64,000 bases of DNA, from NCBI GenBank assembly GCA_038503035.1, contig JAVSML010001015.1, forward strand, positions 62,001-126,000, given 5' to 3'. The position numbers and the translations under genes were made by a program. The notes under the pieces are model-generated. The model saw nothing but the letters and a program-made list of their open reading frames with translations. It was not told where the DNA came from and made no database searches. This document shows, piece after piece, positions 11,503 to 22,664 of the stretch (its first letter is position 1; every line of letters begins with the position of its first letter). This DNA comes from Crocodylus rhombifer (taxonomy: Eukaryota; Chordata; Crocodylia; Crocodylidae).

Positions 11503-13963
11503 TTCTTCTTCTTTGGCAATTCCTTGCAGTTGAGAATGATTGTCTTATCTTGGGTCTGAAGATGGATGACAAGGCTCATCTGGGATCAACAGACTTTGTT
11601 GCGACTTGGGCACGTGTTTCCATGCTGGATGGATGGCTCCAGATTCTTGATTCAGTCTGCGATGCACTGTTTCTGCTGCTCCTGCTTTTTCATCTCCTGT
11701 TTTCATCGTAAAGTTTCAAAGTACTGAGATCCTTGCATCAGACTCTTCCTCCATTTGGGGCAGCCCTGCATGACAGTCTCCCACAAGGTGATGCTGATGT
11801 TGCATTTTTCAAGTTGGCCTTGAGGAAATTCTTTAAAAGCTTTCTCTGCCCTCCTTTTGAGCATGCACCTTGACTGAGCTGAGAGAATAAAACTTGCTTT
11901 GGGAGTCTGGAGTTAGACATCTGGATAATGTGGCTGGCCCAGTAAAGTTTATGCTGGATGAACATTGCTTTGATGCTTATAGTGTTTGCTTGTGAGAGGA
12001 CACTAATGTTGGTGTTTCTATCTTCCCACTGAATTCAAAGGATCTTCTGCAACATTGGTGGTACTTGTCCAGTGACTTGAGGTGTCTCCTGTACATTATC
12101 CACATCTCAGCTCCATACAGTAAGGTGGAGATCACAAGTGCTTTATAAACCATGAGCTTGGTTTTGGACCTGATGTTGCTATCTTCAAACACCTTTTTCC
12201 TCAGGTGTCAGAAAGCTGCACTTACACATTTGAGGCAATGTTGAATCTCTTCATTAATGTCAGCCTTCTGTGGGAGATGGCTTCTGAAGTATGGGAAATA
12301 ATGTTATGCAGATTCTCACTATAAATCTGAATTACTGGACCAAGTTCATTAAGAGCTTGTTGATGGAGGACCATAGTCTTCTAAAGGTTAAATATCAGTC
12401 TCATTTTCTCGTATGCCTCGGTGAACTCATCAATGATTGCATGAAGGTCTGCTTCCAAGTGAACACAGATTACAGCATCATCAGCATACTGGAGCTCAGT
12501 GGTTGAGGTCAAGGAGGTCTTGGTTTCAGCTCAGAGCCAGCTGAGATTAAACAGCTTACCATCCATTTGGTAGCTGAGCTGAACTCCAAATGCAAACTTA
12601 TCAGTGGTCAGCTGTAGCATTATGGTAAGGAACATCAAAAAGAGTGTTGGAGTGATGATACAGCCTTGATTAATTCATGTCTTAACCTCAATGGGTTCTG
12701 TGATAGATCCATTACTAAGAGCCACTGCTTTCATACCATCATGGAGCAGGCAAAGAATAGTGATAGATTTCCGTGGCTATCCATATTTCAGAATGATCCT
12801 TCATAGCAATTCTCAGTTGACAGAGTTAAAGGCTTTTGTGAGGTCAAAGAAAGCCATTATAGGCTTATGATGTTTCCAGCATTTTTCCTGGAGCTGGTGA
12901 ACTGTGAAGATCATGTCATGTCACCTAATGCCCTAGACCCACACTGAGATTCTCAGTGGAGCTCTTCAGTAAGTGGAAGGAGACATCTCACAATGTTCTT
13001 TCCTGTGGCAGAAAGCAAGACAATCCATCTTTATTTTTCACAGTCAGGCCTGTCTTCTTTCTTGAAGACTGTCATGATCACAGTGTCCCTACAGTCATCT
13101 GGGATTTCCTCCTCATTCCCGATCCTTAAGATGAGGGCCAGGAGCTGTGATGTGAGCTCCTCCCTGGTGCTTGAATATTTCAGTTGGGATTCCATTCTCT
13201 CCAGATGCTTTGTCATTTTTCATCTGCTTGATGGCTTTCCTCACCTCATCAAGGGTTGGCAGGACTTTAAGATCAGTTCTGACTGGATGTTGTGGGGTGG
13301 AATTAAGAACACCCTCATCAGCAACAGAGAAGGTCTGTTGATTAAGAAAGTCTTCAAAATGCTCCTTCCAATAGGTATTGATGTCTCCCTTTTCCTTGAT
13401 CAGGTCTTCTCCAACCGTAGGTCTCAAGAGGGTTGGTCCCTGAGTGCTGGGACCATAGATGGCTTTTGTGGCATTGAAAAAACTTCAGATCACAGATGTA
13501 AGCAAGATATTGAATCTCCTTTGCCTTATCTTCCAACCATGTGTTCTTCATATCCTCTTTCAGACCTCTGCCTTGGCTGGTTGGAGATTCAATTTATTTT
13601 GCTTGGACTTGACGTCATCCTTCCAAGCACAAAGGCCTAGCACTTGCAGTTGATGAACTATTGGAACTGGTCATTTTCATCAAAACAGTCTTGATGTTTC
13701 CTGGTAGAGAATCCAAGTGAATTTTTGCAGGCACCAATAACGGTGGACTTGAAGTCACCCCAAGCACTGCTGACATTCTCCCATTGTTGTTGATTGGAAT
13801 TTGCCAGTTTTTTATTCAAAGGATGGTGGAAGAGGTCTCACTTGATTCAGTCCCTGAGTTCTTCAACTTTGAACTTCTGTTGGCATTGCTTCTGCTGCGG
13901 CCATCCTTTTGGAGTGGTTTGAGTGGAGTGGTCTACCAATCATCAGCTCCTAGTATAGCTCAG
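11503..13963 (-). mobile_element. degenerate non-CR1 LINE (RTE-like), 3' section
   Basis: The minus strand encodes a distinct LINE in fragments. From its N-terminal side these are: FDEND / KVEEL region (near 13690-13880); the NTWLEDKAKEIQ and WKEHFEDFLNQQ blocks; KAIKQMKNDKASGENGIPTEI (13113-13427 frame); LTKAFNSVN; a GCIITPTLF block; the catalytic YADDA (12474-12488); TKLMVYKALVISTLLYGAE and YRRHLKSLDKYHQ; and SNSRLPKQVLFSQLSQGA (11738-11965). Many stops and frameshifts mean it is old. The KQGC-P-LF and YADDA motifs fit an endonuclease-type LINE near RTE rather than CR1 or L1. The clade assignment is inference. The element continues at 15315 and 16403 after two insertions. Confidence 0.85.
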
Positions 13964-14064
13964 TGTCATGGAGTCACGTAAGTGCCCCATGACTGTGAGT
14001 GTGATTGGCAGAGCTGCCAATCACCCGGGCAGCTCAGGTGCCGGTTACCAGGACGACCAGGCGG

Positions 14065-14107
14065 GTCACATGGCCAGAAGGGGACAGGGCCGGGCCTTTA
14101 TAAACAG
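14065..14107 (+). promoter_or_regulatory. LTR promoter module: E-box-like site plus TATA
   Basis: TCACATGGCCAGAAGGGG followed about 25 bp later by a TTTATAAAC TATA-like box. The same order occurs in the related LTRs near 3830, 22011, 40868 and 62650. Confidence 0.65.
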
Positions 14108-14644
14108 CTTAGGCCGGAGCCTGCCTAGCAGTTCCCTTCTGGCTGCCGCAGGAGCAGGAGCTCTGCGGCTGAGCTGAGTCGCCCGAGTTAGTAGTCGCAG
14201 CCTTACCACGCTAACCGGCCGCGATGATGCAGGGGACAAGAATGCCCTAAAGGGAGGTAGGCTTGAGAGCCTTGGTGGGGGCCTGGGTTTATGTTTGGAG
14301 CACGGAGACTCTGTGTGGTTTATGTTACAGCCGGGTGGCTTGAGCTTATGTTACAGTTTGCACCGGAGGACTGGGTGAGGCTGTAGGGGAGTGAGGAGGC
14401 CTCACAGGGGCTCCCCAGAAGCTTGGGGGTTCCCGGTGCCCAGTAGGGGCACAGTGCCAGCAGGGCACTATTTTCTGTGCCGGAGAGGCACCGTATTGCT
14501 CCGGGGAGGCGCAGTGTGTGGGGTTGCAGACCCCAGCCCATAAGGGCGGTGTTTTGCCCAGTAGGGCAACTGGACCCAGAGAAGGGTCAAGGGGACAGGC
14601 ACGGCGGCGATCGCCTGTGCCCCATGTGTGCGAAGCGCGGTAGC

Positions 14645-14857
14645 GGCCCCTGAGAGGGCAAGGCCCCAGAGCGGGACAGAGAAAGAGCGCGAGGCGCACT
14701 GTGTTGGCCCCAGAGAGGGCAAGGCCCCAAAGCGGGGCAGAAAAAGAGAGAGGGCGAGCAGGTGAGGAACGCCGGCAAGGGCGCCGGTAGTAGGGCGGTG
14801 GTAGTGAGCCAGCCCCAAGGGCGCCGGTAGTAGGGCAGCGGTAGCAAGCTGGACCCA
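14645..14857. repeat. two short tandem duplications inside the LTR
   Basis: A 61-bp unit (14645-14705, GGCCCCTGAGAGGGCAAGG...) is repeated at 14706-14766. A 40-bp unit (14778-14817, containing GCGCCGGTAGTAGGGC) is repeated at 14818-14857. Both are imperfect. Confidence 0.8.
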
Positions 14858-15314
14858 GAGGGTGCCAGCGATAGTCGGACGCCGGTGAGACAGGCCCAGG
14901 GTGCAGGGAGCGGGCTGGAAGATAGGAGCCCAGCCCAAGGGGGCGCCAGGCAGGCGAGGAGCCCAGGGTGCCCGAGAGAGAGAGAGGGCACCAGAGGGGC
15001 GAGGGACCATACAACGTGCCACGGAACAGCTGCGAGGCTTGGGGTGTGCTGAAGGGGAGGTTTGGAGGCACGCATAGCCCTTAAGGTGGGGCGCATAGAG
15101 ATACCCCATTTTGGAGTAGGGGCAGGAACATCGGTACCGTCAACTAGGGGAACAGAGGCAGCTTCCCATACATCAAAGTCGTGGCGTCCCATACATCAAA
15201 GTTTGTCATCAAAGTCGTGGCGGGCGAGATTCTGAGGGTGCTGAGTCCACCCTAACGTGACGGTAGGGGGGCGCTAGGGAGTTCACGGCCGCTCCTAGGC
15301 CCCACTCCCTCACA

Positions 15315-15388
15315 CTCAGATGATGTGGACATCTTTGTGATCCCAGTCATAAGCAGTGACATAATCAATTTGGTGCCAATACTTAAGT
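15315..15388 (-). mobile_element. RTE-like LINE, middle segment (endonuclease)
   Basis: A short piece of the same minus-strand LINE, lying between the solo LTR and the hAT-like element. It reads KYWHQIDYVTAYDWDHKDVHII, split over the LTR border. This corresponds to the late endonuclease region, where related LINEs read HQLDYV-R-RD--DV. A TGA replaces the expected arginine codon at the LTR insertion point. Confidence 0.8.
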
Positions 15389-16402
15389 CTGTGCTTCCCA
15401 AACCTTTCCTTAGAATGATCCCATTTATGACCCCATATGACCTCAGCATGACCCCATTTCTTCAGCATGGCTCCTCATTCCCAATCTGCTGCCCCCAAAC
15501 CTCCTCAGGTGCCCCTCACTCCCAACCCACAACTCCCTGGCTCATGCCCCCAAGGTGCCCCGGAGCTAGGGTCCACAACTCCCTTTCCCACCCAGAAGCA
15601 CTTGAGCCCCAGCTGTTTCCTGAGGGAGGTGGTGACTGTTGTGTCTAGAGCAGAGCATGGAGCCTGGCTCCCCTGTCCCCCCCATCTCCTTCCCCGAAGG
15701 CGGCATGACTGGAGAGGAGCCCATGGGGGGGGACGATGTGGGCTGCCTGCGGTGGGCTTGGGGCTCCCCTCCCTACTGTCCTCTTCCCGGGGGATTCATG
15801 ACCCAGAAGGCAGGACCCGGCATGGGACAGAGCCATGGTTCAGCAGCAGTAGGGGCACAACTCCATACCACCACTGCTGCTCTGTCTCACCTTGGTGGCC
15901 ATGGCAGTGCTGCACTCTCTCCCATGCTGGATCCTGCCCATTGGGCTGCAGAGATGGTTCTTGCCTGGAGCTGCTCCTGTCCAGCTATAGCCCTGTGCTC
16001 CACACCCTGATGTGGGCACAGAAATCTCAGGGGACATGTGCCTCCACCACATCGCCTATGTCCCCATGCCACATCGCCTGTGCCCCCTCCACCCCCTCAA
16101 CACATTGCCTGCAGCTCCCCGCCCCGTATACTTACCTGGAGGGACATGCAGGAGCTGCTCTCCACCACTGCTCACATGCATGGAGCACCCCCTCTCTCTT
16201 ATCACCCTCCCCCACTCCTCCCAGCTCCAAGCAGCCCTTTGCAAGCTGGAATCATGCAAGCTTACAAAGGGAAACTCACATTTTCCTGATTTTTTTTTTT
16301 TTCTCCTTTAAAGGAGAAAACCTGGATCCCTATTTATCACAACCCCATCTTCTGATGTTGTGACTCTATTTGGGGTTGCAAGCCACAGTTTGGGAACCGC
16401 TG
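15389..16402. mobile_element. hAT-like nonautonomous DNA element, 1014 bp
   Basis: Termini are CTGTGCTTCCCAAAC on the left and GTTTGGGAACCGCTG on the right, whose reverse complement is CAGCGGTTCCCAAAC. The 8-bp flanks ACTTAAGT (15381-15388) and ACTTAGAT (16403-16410) match at 6 of 8 bases, as for a decayed hAT duplication. Removing the element rejoins the LINE endonuclease as TSWQHA*SKYWHQIDYV. The interior is C-rich and GC-rich with no transposase motif. The 298-codon plus frame at 15467-16363 looks like low-complexity translation, not a gene. Confidence 0.85.
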
Positions 16403-16640
16403 ACTTAGATCATGCATGTTGCCATGATGTCTTGTGTCTATTTTTATAGAGAAACAGGGTGTTAGTAATGGGGTGGTCCATATTCTGTACATTTGGTCAA
16501 GAGGAAGATGCTGTTGGAGTTGAAAAGGACAGCTTAATTGCAGTTACATTTGCTGAATCACACTCTTGCCTCAATCAAGTGCTAGACAACCATCTTGTAA
16601 CTACCACCTTCATGCAAGTTCAGACCTGAAGCTTCCAAAC
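16403..16640 (-). mobile_element. RTE-like LINE, 5' segment (endonuclease)
   Basis: Across several frames the minus strand reads a VVxHLIEARV stretch (corresponding to LGDFNARVG), SKCNCN, NSIFLLTKCTEY, and PITNTLF..KNRHKTSW. These are the successive endonuclease blocks expected just upstream of the piece at 15315-15388. Homology fades near 16640, so the 5' end is lost or unrecognisable. Confidence 0.7.
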
Positions 16641-18350
16641 CTCACAATCCTGCTCCTGCCATTACTAGCTCATCACCAAAGGGCTTGAAAATGTCCTGGA
16701 AAAGCTTTTTTAATGGAAGATGCCAGTGTGTGATTTCTTTTACTGTGGAGAAGCTGCTGCACATCTGGCAGTAGAGCTGTACTGCTTTCCAGCATGTCCA
16801 TAGGCGGCAGGTAGAAGAATCACCTTCAGGCAAGGTCAGCTGCAAAATAAGTAGGGGTAACTCTGACACAGTCATGGACCAAGCAGTGACAGCACCACTA
16901 GGATGTGGTGGGAACAGCAGATGGCACAATGCTTTCCCTCTTGAAACTTCTTGAAAAACCACATATATCCTTTGATAGTGCTGTAACATGGTGAGTACAG
17001 GTTGCCACTATAATAAACCTGCCCACCCTTCAGCCAGGGGTCTACGAGGGTCTCAGTGGTGGAGCAGGTAGAAGAAGATGTTAGAATCTCAGAGGCTGTG
17101 AAGGTGGATGAAGGCCACAGTGGAATGATATCTCTAGTTATTTTGGCTTCCTTGCCATTGGATTAAGCTCCTGTTCTGTCAGGAACCATGTGGAAACTGA
17201 TGTGCAGCAGTTACCACAATCAAAAAAATCAAGAACTGTGTCAGATGTAATGTTCAATAATTGTTCATTGCCAAAGAGTCAGAGGGTGGTTTCATCAGTG
17301 TTTGACTTCTGACTGATCAGGATTATTTAATATAAGGTTGCACAGCAAAACAACGGGTTCCAAATCACTCATACCAGGGACTCTTAAAGGTACAGTTCCC
17401 TATACTTTCTTTCTCCAAACAGAACAGCAATAACAATTAATAGCATTAACATAACACAGATTTAAATGTGGATAAAGAGCCCTATTAACTAACAATATTT
17501 AGTCAGTCTCTGAAGCTCCCAGTGAGGCTCCCATGAGTCATCACTGCTGCTGTTGTCAGAAGGCATTAAATCAATTAATTTTGGTTGTGGTATGTGTGGG
17601 TTTCAGTGGTCTTGGTGTACTACAGATGACCATCTTGCTTCTGAAGGTCTCAGATAGGCAACAACTCAGCATCTTGTATCTCGCTCCCTCCTAAGAATTG
17701 GAGTTGTCACCTTTCCATTGAATGTAGCCCTCTGGGGTTGATGGCCTCAGGGTTTCTTAGTGATACACTGTTCTTTTTGACCAGTGTATCCTATCATAGA
17801 TGAGAACAGCATCATTTTCATGGCATAGTGTCAGTTCCCAGCCTTCAAAATCAGACTGAGTTGCTTGCTTTGCCTTCTCTGTTTCTTTAAACATCTACAA
17901 GGCCCCTGAAATGCTGACATCAGTTTCTAACACTGCAGGCATTCTTTTTAACTATTTTCTATTGAACAAAATGCCAGGATTTAACAACTCATGTGTAACA
18001 GGGAGATAGAAGGCTCCTGTAGTTGAGAGGAAACTGCAACTGGGTGACCTGGCTCAGGGAAAGCTATCAGCTAAAGAACTAGCTACCTGCTAGCTGTGTT
18101 GTAGACAAAATCCAACAGTAACAGGTACAAAGGACAGACACCAGGCTGCTCGGGTACTAAGAGCTGCAAACAGCAGCTAATGTTCTTCTACTGTTTTTCT
18201 CCACATAAAAGCCTCATCTATATAAGACTTGAGGTTTTTCCCAAGGATTGTAATTCACTGTGTAATACTAATTGAGTCTGGTTCACCACATTTTGAGAAA
18301 CTAGGGAGGCTCCCACCAAGTTCAGTACCCATTTTACTAGGCATGCATGA
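16641..18350. other. unassigned DNA
   Basis: No gene recognised. The minus-strand frame 16642-16989 (115 codons) has no motif I know. The segment 16641-17200 could be a decayed 5' part of the LINE or a separate repeat. Confidence 0.45.
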
Positions 18351-18539
18351 ATGCATTGGTCTCATATCATATCAGCACTGGTAAATGGAAAATTGACATT
18401 ATCAGCAATTGTCTTTTTCTGGGCAAATATAGCCAATAATGTCACTGGCAAATGCCACATGCATGCCTGCAGCTACAATGCATCATGCAGGTGCCCAAGA
18501 GTGCAGCTTGGAAGCATGGAGAACAGCGTCCATCTGGTA

Positions 18540-19230
18540 AGTCTGTTGTGGGGGAAGGGTTGGGGGGGACAGATTAAGGCCCCGACAGTGAGGAAGGGAG
18601 TGGGGCTGGGGCTGGAGCAGGCACTGCACAGCTGGGGCAGGGCACAGGATGGAGTCATGAGAGACTCATCTCCTGGATACATGGTGGGGTGGCACCCCAG
18701 AGGGACATGGGGGCATGTACCCCCTGGATCTGTGAGCAGGGCATGGGTGGACTGCCACTGTGGGCTGGGCCCAGGGGTGACACTTGGCTCTTCCCAATGT
18801 GGGGTTGGGCTGGGGCTGTGCTCTGGGCAGGTGGCAGTGGTGCTGGGGTGGGGGGGGAGGGTTAGGGTGGCCACCCCAAAATTTGCTGTCATCCCTCTGA
18901 ATCTCTGTGTCCCAGCACTGCTGCTGGCTACCTCAGCCCTGGCCCAGCCCTCCCAGCAGGAGGAGCCCAGTGCCACCCCTGGCCCTATCCCACAGCAGCA
19001 GCCCACCCTTGTCCCACACACAGATCCAGGGGGCACAGACCCCTATGCCCTCCCAGCATGCATGCAGCAGTGGGAGCTGCCCCCACCTCCCCATGCCCCC
19101 CCAGATGAGCCGCGGCTCTGTCCCATGCCCCATCCCACCCTGGCTGTGCAGTGTCTGCCCAAGCCCTAGTTCCAGCCCCACTCCCTCCCTCACTGCAGAG
19201 GCCTTGATCTGCCCCCCCACGCCACTTCCC
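18540..19230. repeat. GC-rich foldback repeat, copy 1
   Basis: The left arm (GGGGGGACAGATTAAGGCCC..., about 18560-18640) is an imperfect reverse complement of the right arm (...GAGGCCTTGATCTGCCCCCC, about 19160-19220), so the unit can fold on itself. A related copy lies at 38118-38750. Long frames on both strands (18351-19169 plus, 18473-19036 minus) are rich in Pro, Ser, Gly and Ala and are artefacts of this composition. Confidence 0.7.
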
Positions 19231-19308
19231 TCCCCCATCATCCCTTCTATCCCAACAGATTTACCAGCTGGATGCCACTCTCTATGCTGCTGGACTGCAT
19301 ATCAGCAA

Positions 19309-20115
19309 TTCATAGAATCATAGAATCAATGAGTCAGAAGGGACCTAGACAGATCATTGAGTCCAACCCCCTGCCATGGGCAGGAAGGAGCACTGGGGGT
19401 GGGAGGGGTCATAAGACCCTAGCCAGGTGCCTATCTAGTCTCCTCTTGAAGATTTCCAGGGAAGGTGAGAGCACCACCCCTCTGGGGAGCCTATTCCAGG
19501 CTCTGACCACCCTTAGAGTGAAGTAGTTCTTCCTAATATCTAACCTAAACCTACCCTCTCTCAGCTTGTGGCTATTGTTCCTAGTGACTCCAAGGGGGCC
19601 CTAGTGACCAGACTTTCCCTGAGTCCCTGCTGGTGGCCCCTGATAAGGCTATAGGCAGCCACAAGATCCTCCCTCAGTCTCCTCTTGTGGAGACTGAAGA
19701 GATTCAGGTCGCTCAGCCTCTCCTCATAGAGCTGGCCATGGCGCCCCCCAACCATATGAGTGGCCCTCCTCTGGACCCTCTCCAGGTTCTCCACATCCCT
19801 CTTGAAGTGCGGCACCCAGAACTGGACACAGTACTCCAGCTGCAGCCTGACCAGTGCTGCATAGAGGGGGAGCAAGACCTCTCTGGACCTGTTACTGATG
19901 CCCCTGTTGATGCATGACAGGGTGCTGTCAACTCTGCCTATTGCTTCATCGCACTGATGACTCATATTCATCCTGGAGTCAATCATGACTCCAAGATCCC
20001 TCTCTGCCTCTGTGCTGCTGAGAGGGTCAGCCCCTAACCTATAACCATAATGCTGCTTCCCTCGCCCCAAGTGCAGCACTCTGCACTTTTCCTTGTTGAA
20101 CCACATCCTGTTCTG
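19309..20115 (-). mobile_element. CR1 LINE copy C, 5'-truncated
   Basis: The 3' end lies at 19309 with the ATTCTATG-type tail (TTCATAGAATCATAGAATC on the plus strand). The minus strand then carries the conserved 3' UTR (GGACTCAATGATCTGTCTAG type) and a 181-codon frame (19561-20106) with NKEKCRVLHLGRG, RDLGVMIDSRMNM, LEYCVQFWVPHFKRDV and RRLREDLVAAYSLIRG. It is truncated just after the catalytic FADD region. Its tail differs from copies A and B, so it belongs to another subfamily. Confidence 0.92.
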
Positions 20116-20990
20116 TTCCTTCTTGCTACTGCTTAGGTTGCAGGAAAGTTATCATGCGTTGCTATATGTAACCTCTAAGCCATGAAATCATAAGAGTTTT
20201 CTGGAAGAGAAATCTAACCTCTTCCCCTGTTCACATGAGAGTGGAAAAACTGAGCAATAGGCCTAAGTTAAATAGCATGTGATGTGGCCTTGCACGGAAT
20301 TCACGAATTTTTACAAACCATATTCTATGAAAGAGAACCTAGTTTTTCTTAGGATGTGGTTGCTAGGGAACACCTGAAGTGGTTAATGTTGTTGCTTTGC
20401 CGGCTTTTGCAATAACCTTAAGTAGAATAAAAATGTGTGCCATTGCTTTTTCATTTGCTACTTCTCCATAGACACATAAGAAATTACACAAATGTCAAAC
20501 TTTAGAATATAAATATTGCTTTTGATTAGTTACCAGAACATTTTTTCCCTGTCCTTCCAATGGGCATTGATAAGGAATTGATAAGGCTCTGCAGGCTGTT
20601 TCTTTGATGCCCCTACTCTAAAATGTATGATAGTTAGCATAGGGATTTTCATCTTCATCCTTGTCTAGGGTTCCCAGAGTAATATTGCCACTCTAAAATT
20701 AATTAATGAATACATTATTGTACTAGCTATTGCTCTGAAGAAGACTCTACAGCTTTGGGTCCCATTTAAACAAAACACTAACTTGAAGTTAAGCATGTGC
20801 TGAAGTGTTGGCCTTAGCTGAGAATTAAGATTTAGAAAAACATGTAATACAATGGGCTCAGGGGTGACCTGCCTTCTTGGTGCGATTAAGTATGCAATTA
20901 ATTACTGTACTGGAATAAAGCAATTATATCTATATGAAATATCTGTCACTTTAAACATGGTAAATATCCAGACAATTTATAATGTGACAA
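20116..20990. other. unassigned AT-rich DNA
   Basis: No gene recognised. AT-rich single-copy-looking sequence. Confidence 0.5.
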
Positions 20991-20997
20991 TCCCACT

Positions 20998-21060
20998 GTT
21001 GCAGTTCAGTGGTAGAATTCTTGTTTGCCATGTGGGTGACTGAGGTTCAACTCCCCAGTA
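20998..21060 (+). pseudogene. tRNA-Gly(GCC)-like sequence
   Basis: The stretch TTCAGTGGTAGAATTCTTGT, then TTGCCATGTGGGTGACTGAG, then GTTCAACTCCCC closely follows the tRNA-Gly order of D-arm with box A, an anticodon loop with GCC at its centre, and the T-arm with box B. The acceptor stem pairs poorly (5' CACTG side against 3' CAGTA) and the box B is altered (GTTCAACTCC where GTTCGATTCC is usual). It is therefore a decayed tRNA pseudogene or the head of a tRNA-derived SINE rather than a working tRNA. Confidence 0.65.
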
Positions 21061-21294
21061 CACACATAACTATAGTCATCAAGGCACTGAATGTCCTTAG
21101 TCTGGCCTCTGTGGTTTAAGAGAGGGGATGGAAGTTCTGGGAAACCTCCACTCCTTTATACTTTTGCTTAGGCATATGTGTTGAGGGTCTGGGTGACCTT
21201 TCATACATACATCATGATCCAGAAGGATTGATGGTTTTCTACTACTTATGAAATGAAACAGGATGAAACTGGATAGCAGCAGTCAATAAGGAAT

Positions 21295-21578
21295 CATTGG
21301 GTGCATCTACACATATAATTAATGTGACACAATAAACTCTGGAGCAGTTCAACCCAGAGTGAACTGTGTGCCTGAGATGACATCAATTTGAGCTGGGGTG
21401 GAGCAGGCCTCCAACTGGCTGGGTTGACCACATGCAATTTACACATAGGTTTCAACCCAGTAAATTACTCCTCCGTAAGATCGAATACTAACCCTGGAGC
21501 TTGTGTGGGCGGTGATGCTTTCCTGCAGAGTGAATTAGTCTACTCTGCAGTAAAGCGCATGTATACATGCATCCAGTA
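21295..21578. mobile_element. short TIR element of the CACTG-like end family
   Basis: The left end CATTGGGTGCATCTACACAT pairs with the right end, whose reverse complement is TACTGGATGCATGTATACAT. It is 284 bp with no coding capacity. Similar ends occur at 7097, 25630 and 28780. No target duplication is evident. Confidence 0.6.
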
Positions 21579-21849
21579 AGAGTGATATTACTTTTTGTGC
21601 GGCCAGGAAAGTCATTTGGGGCTCTTCACACAGAATGTGTTCAACCATTCCAAATGATTTGTTATAAATAGCCCTAGAGGGCTGAGAAATTTGAAAACAT
21701 TAAAATAAAATCTTTTTGAGGAAGAAACTGAAACATCACCAAAAGGAACATTACTGATGTTACTGGGCAGTAAATTAGATAAAAGAATAAAAATAGCCAA
21801 TGTACATAAGGTTCCAGGGACACATATCAGAGCAATCAGCTGAGTATCT

Positions 21850-21901
21850 TTATATACCTCTGGCAAAGTCTCACCTGGAAGACTGTATTAAGTTTGGATA
21901 T
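21850..21901 (+). mobile_element. short CR1/L3-like remnant
   Basis: Encodes PLAKSHLEDCIKFGY, matching the LVRPHLEYCVQFW block of CR1/L3 elements. It is cut by the LTR that begins at 21902. No clear continuation was seen beyond the LTR. Confidence 0.5.
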
Positions 21902-22664
21902 TGTAGCAGGGCACTAAGGTGCCTGCTACTCTTGGGAGCAATGAGGAAGGAGCCCAGGTGCTGGTTGCTAGGGCAACCGGAGGGATCCAGTGACTCATAA
22001 CTGTCAGCAGTCAGCTGACCAGAAGGGGCAGGGCCTGGCTCCCATTTAAATCCCAGGACTAAGTCCAGGCAGGTAGTTCCTTGTGGGCAGCCAGAGGGAA
22101 AGGAGCTGTACCAGACTGAGCTAAGAGGAGAGGTTGGATTGCAGGTATGGCCTGAGGCTGGGGAAAGCTAGAGCAACCCTGGTGTGGCAGGAAGAATGAT
22201 GTTATTGCCGATTGGCAGAGATTTATGTCATAGCCTAGGGGCTTGAGTTTTATGTTTGCTATTTACAACCGGAGGTTTGGGTGAGGCCAGTGAGGGCACA
22301 GCCTTTTGCGGGGTGCAGACCCTGGCACCAGTGAGGGTACAGTGAGGGCACTGGAAGGATGAGCTTAAAAATGCCAGGGACACCTGGTGTGGGGGTGTGC
22401 AAGGATATATATATACAGAGAGAGCCTCGGGGTCAAACCCTGTGTGGTGGGTTTGGATGAGGAGGCCTAGCTAGAGAAAAAGGGGTCAGGCCATTCTAGG
22501 AGAGACCCCAACATACCCAATAGAATAGGTAGTCTCCCGCTCTTATAATAAGTTCCAACAGGATGTGGCAGGTGAGATTAGAGCAGGACAGAAGGATTCC
22601 AAGGGTGCCCCACATAAGGTGTGGATGACTAGGAAGATGGCACCAGGGAGGGAGACTTATTACA
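21902..22664 (+). mobile_element. solo LTR, short diverged copy (763 bp)
   Basis: Starts TGTAGCAGGG and ends CTTATTACA. The flanks GATAT (21897-21901) and AATAT (22665-22669) match at 4 of 5 bases. It carries the shared CAGCTGACCAGAAGGGGCAG module (about 22010), a TTTAAAT in the TATA position and a GATGTGGCAGGTGAG motif near 22560, as in the other LTRs. No internal genes. Confidence 0.75.

Larger units (their letters stand above)
13964..15314 (+). mobile_element. solo LTR, 1351 bp, with CTCAG target duplication
   Basis: Starts TGTCATGG and ends CCCTCACA (TG...CA). It is flanked by identical 5-bp copies CTCAG at 13959-13963 and 15315-15319. Removing the LTR and one copy rejoins the interrupted minus-strand LINE reading as DVHII*AILGADDW, which confirms both borders. 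A promoter module lies at 14065-14107 (GGTCACATGGCCAGAAGGGG, then TTTATAAAC). The body is strongly GC-rich. No internal retroviral or gypsy gene is present, so it is a solo LTR left by recombination. Whether the source was an endogenous retrovirus or a gypsy-type element cannot be decided here. Long frames on the minus strand (14346-15192) are compositional artefacts. Confidence 0.92.

Noticed and set aside
12993..13640. 215-codon plus-strand frame
   Set aside because: It is antisense to the RTE-like LINE, whose true reading is on the minus strand.
14346..15192. Three overlapping minus-strand frames of 201-241 codons
   Set aside because: They lie wholly inside a GC-rich solo LTR, overlap in all phases and are rich in Pro, Ala, Leu and Ser. 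No domain is visible.
15467..16363. 298-codon plus-strand frame
   Set aside because: Inside the hAT-like element; low-complexity, with no motif, and its overlapping alternate frames look the same.
18351..19169. 272-codon plus and 187-codon minus frames
   Set aside because: Mirror frames produced by a GC-rich foldback repeat that also occurs at 38118-38750.
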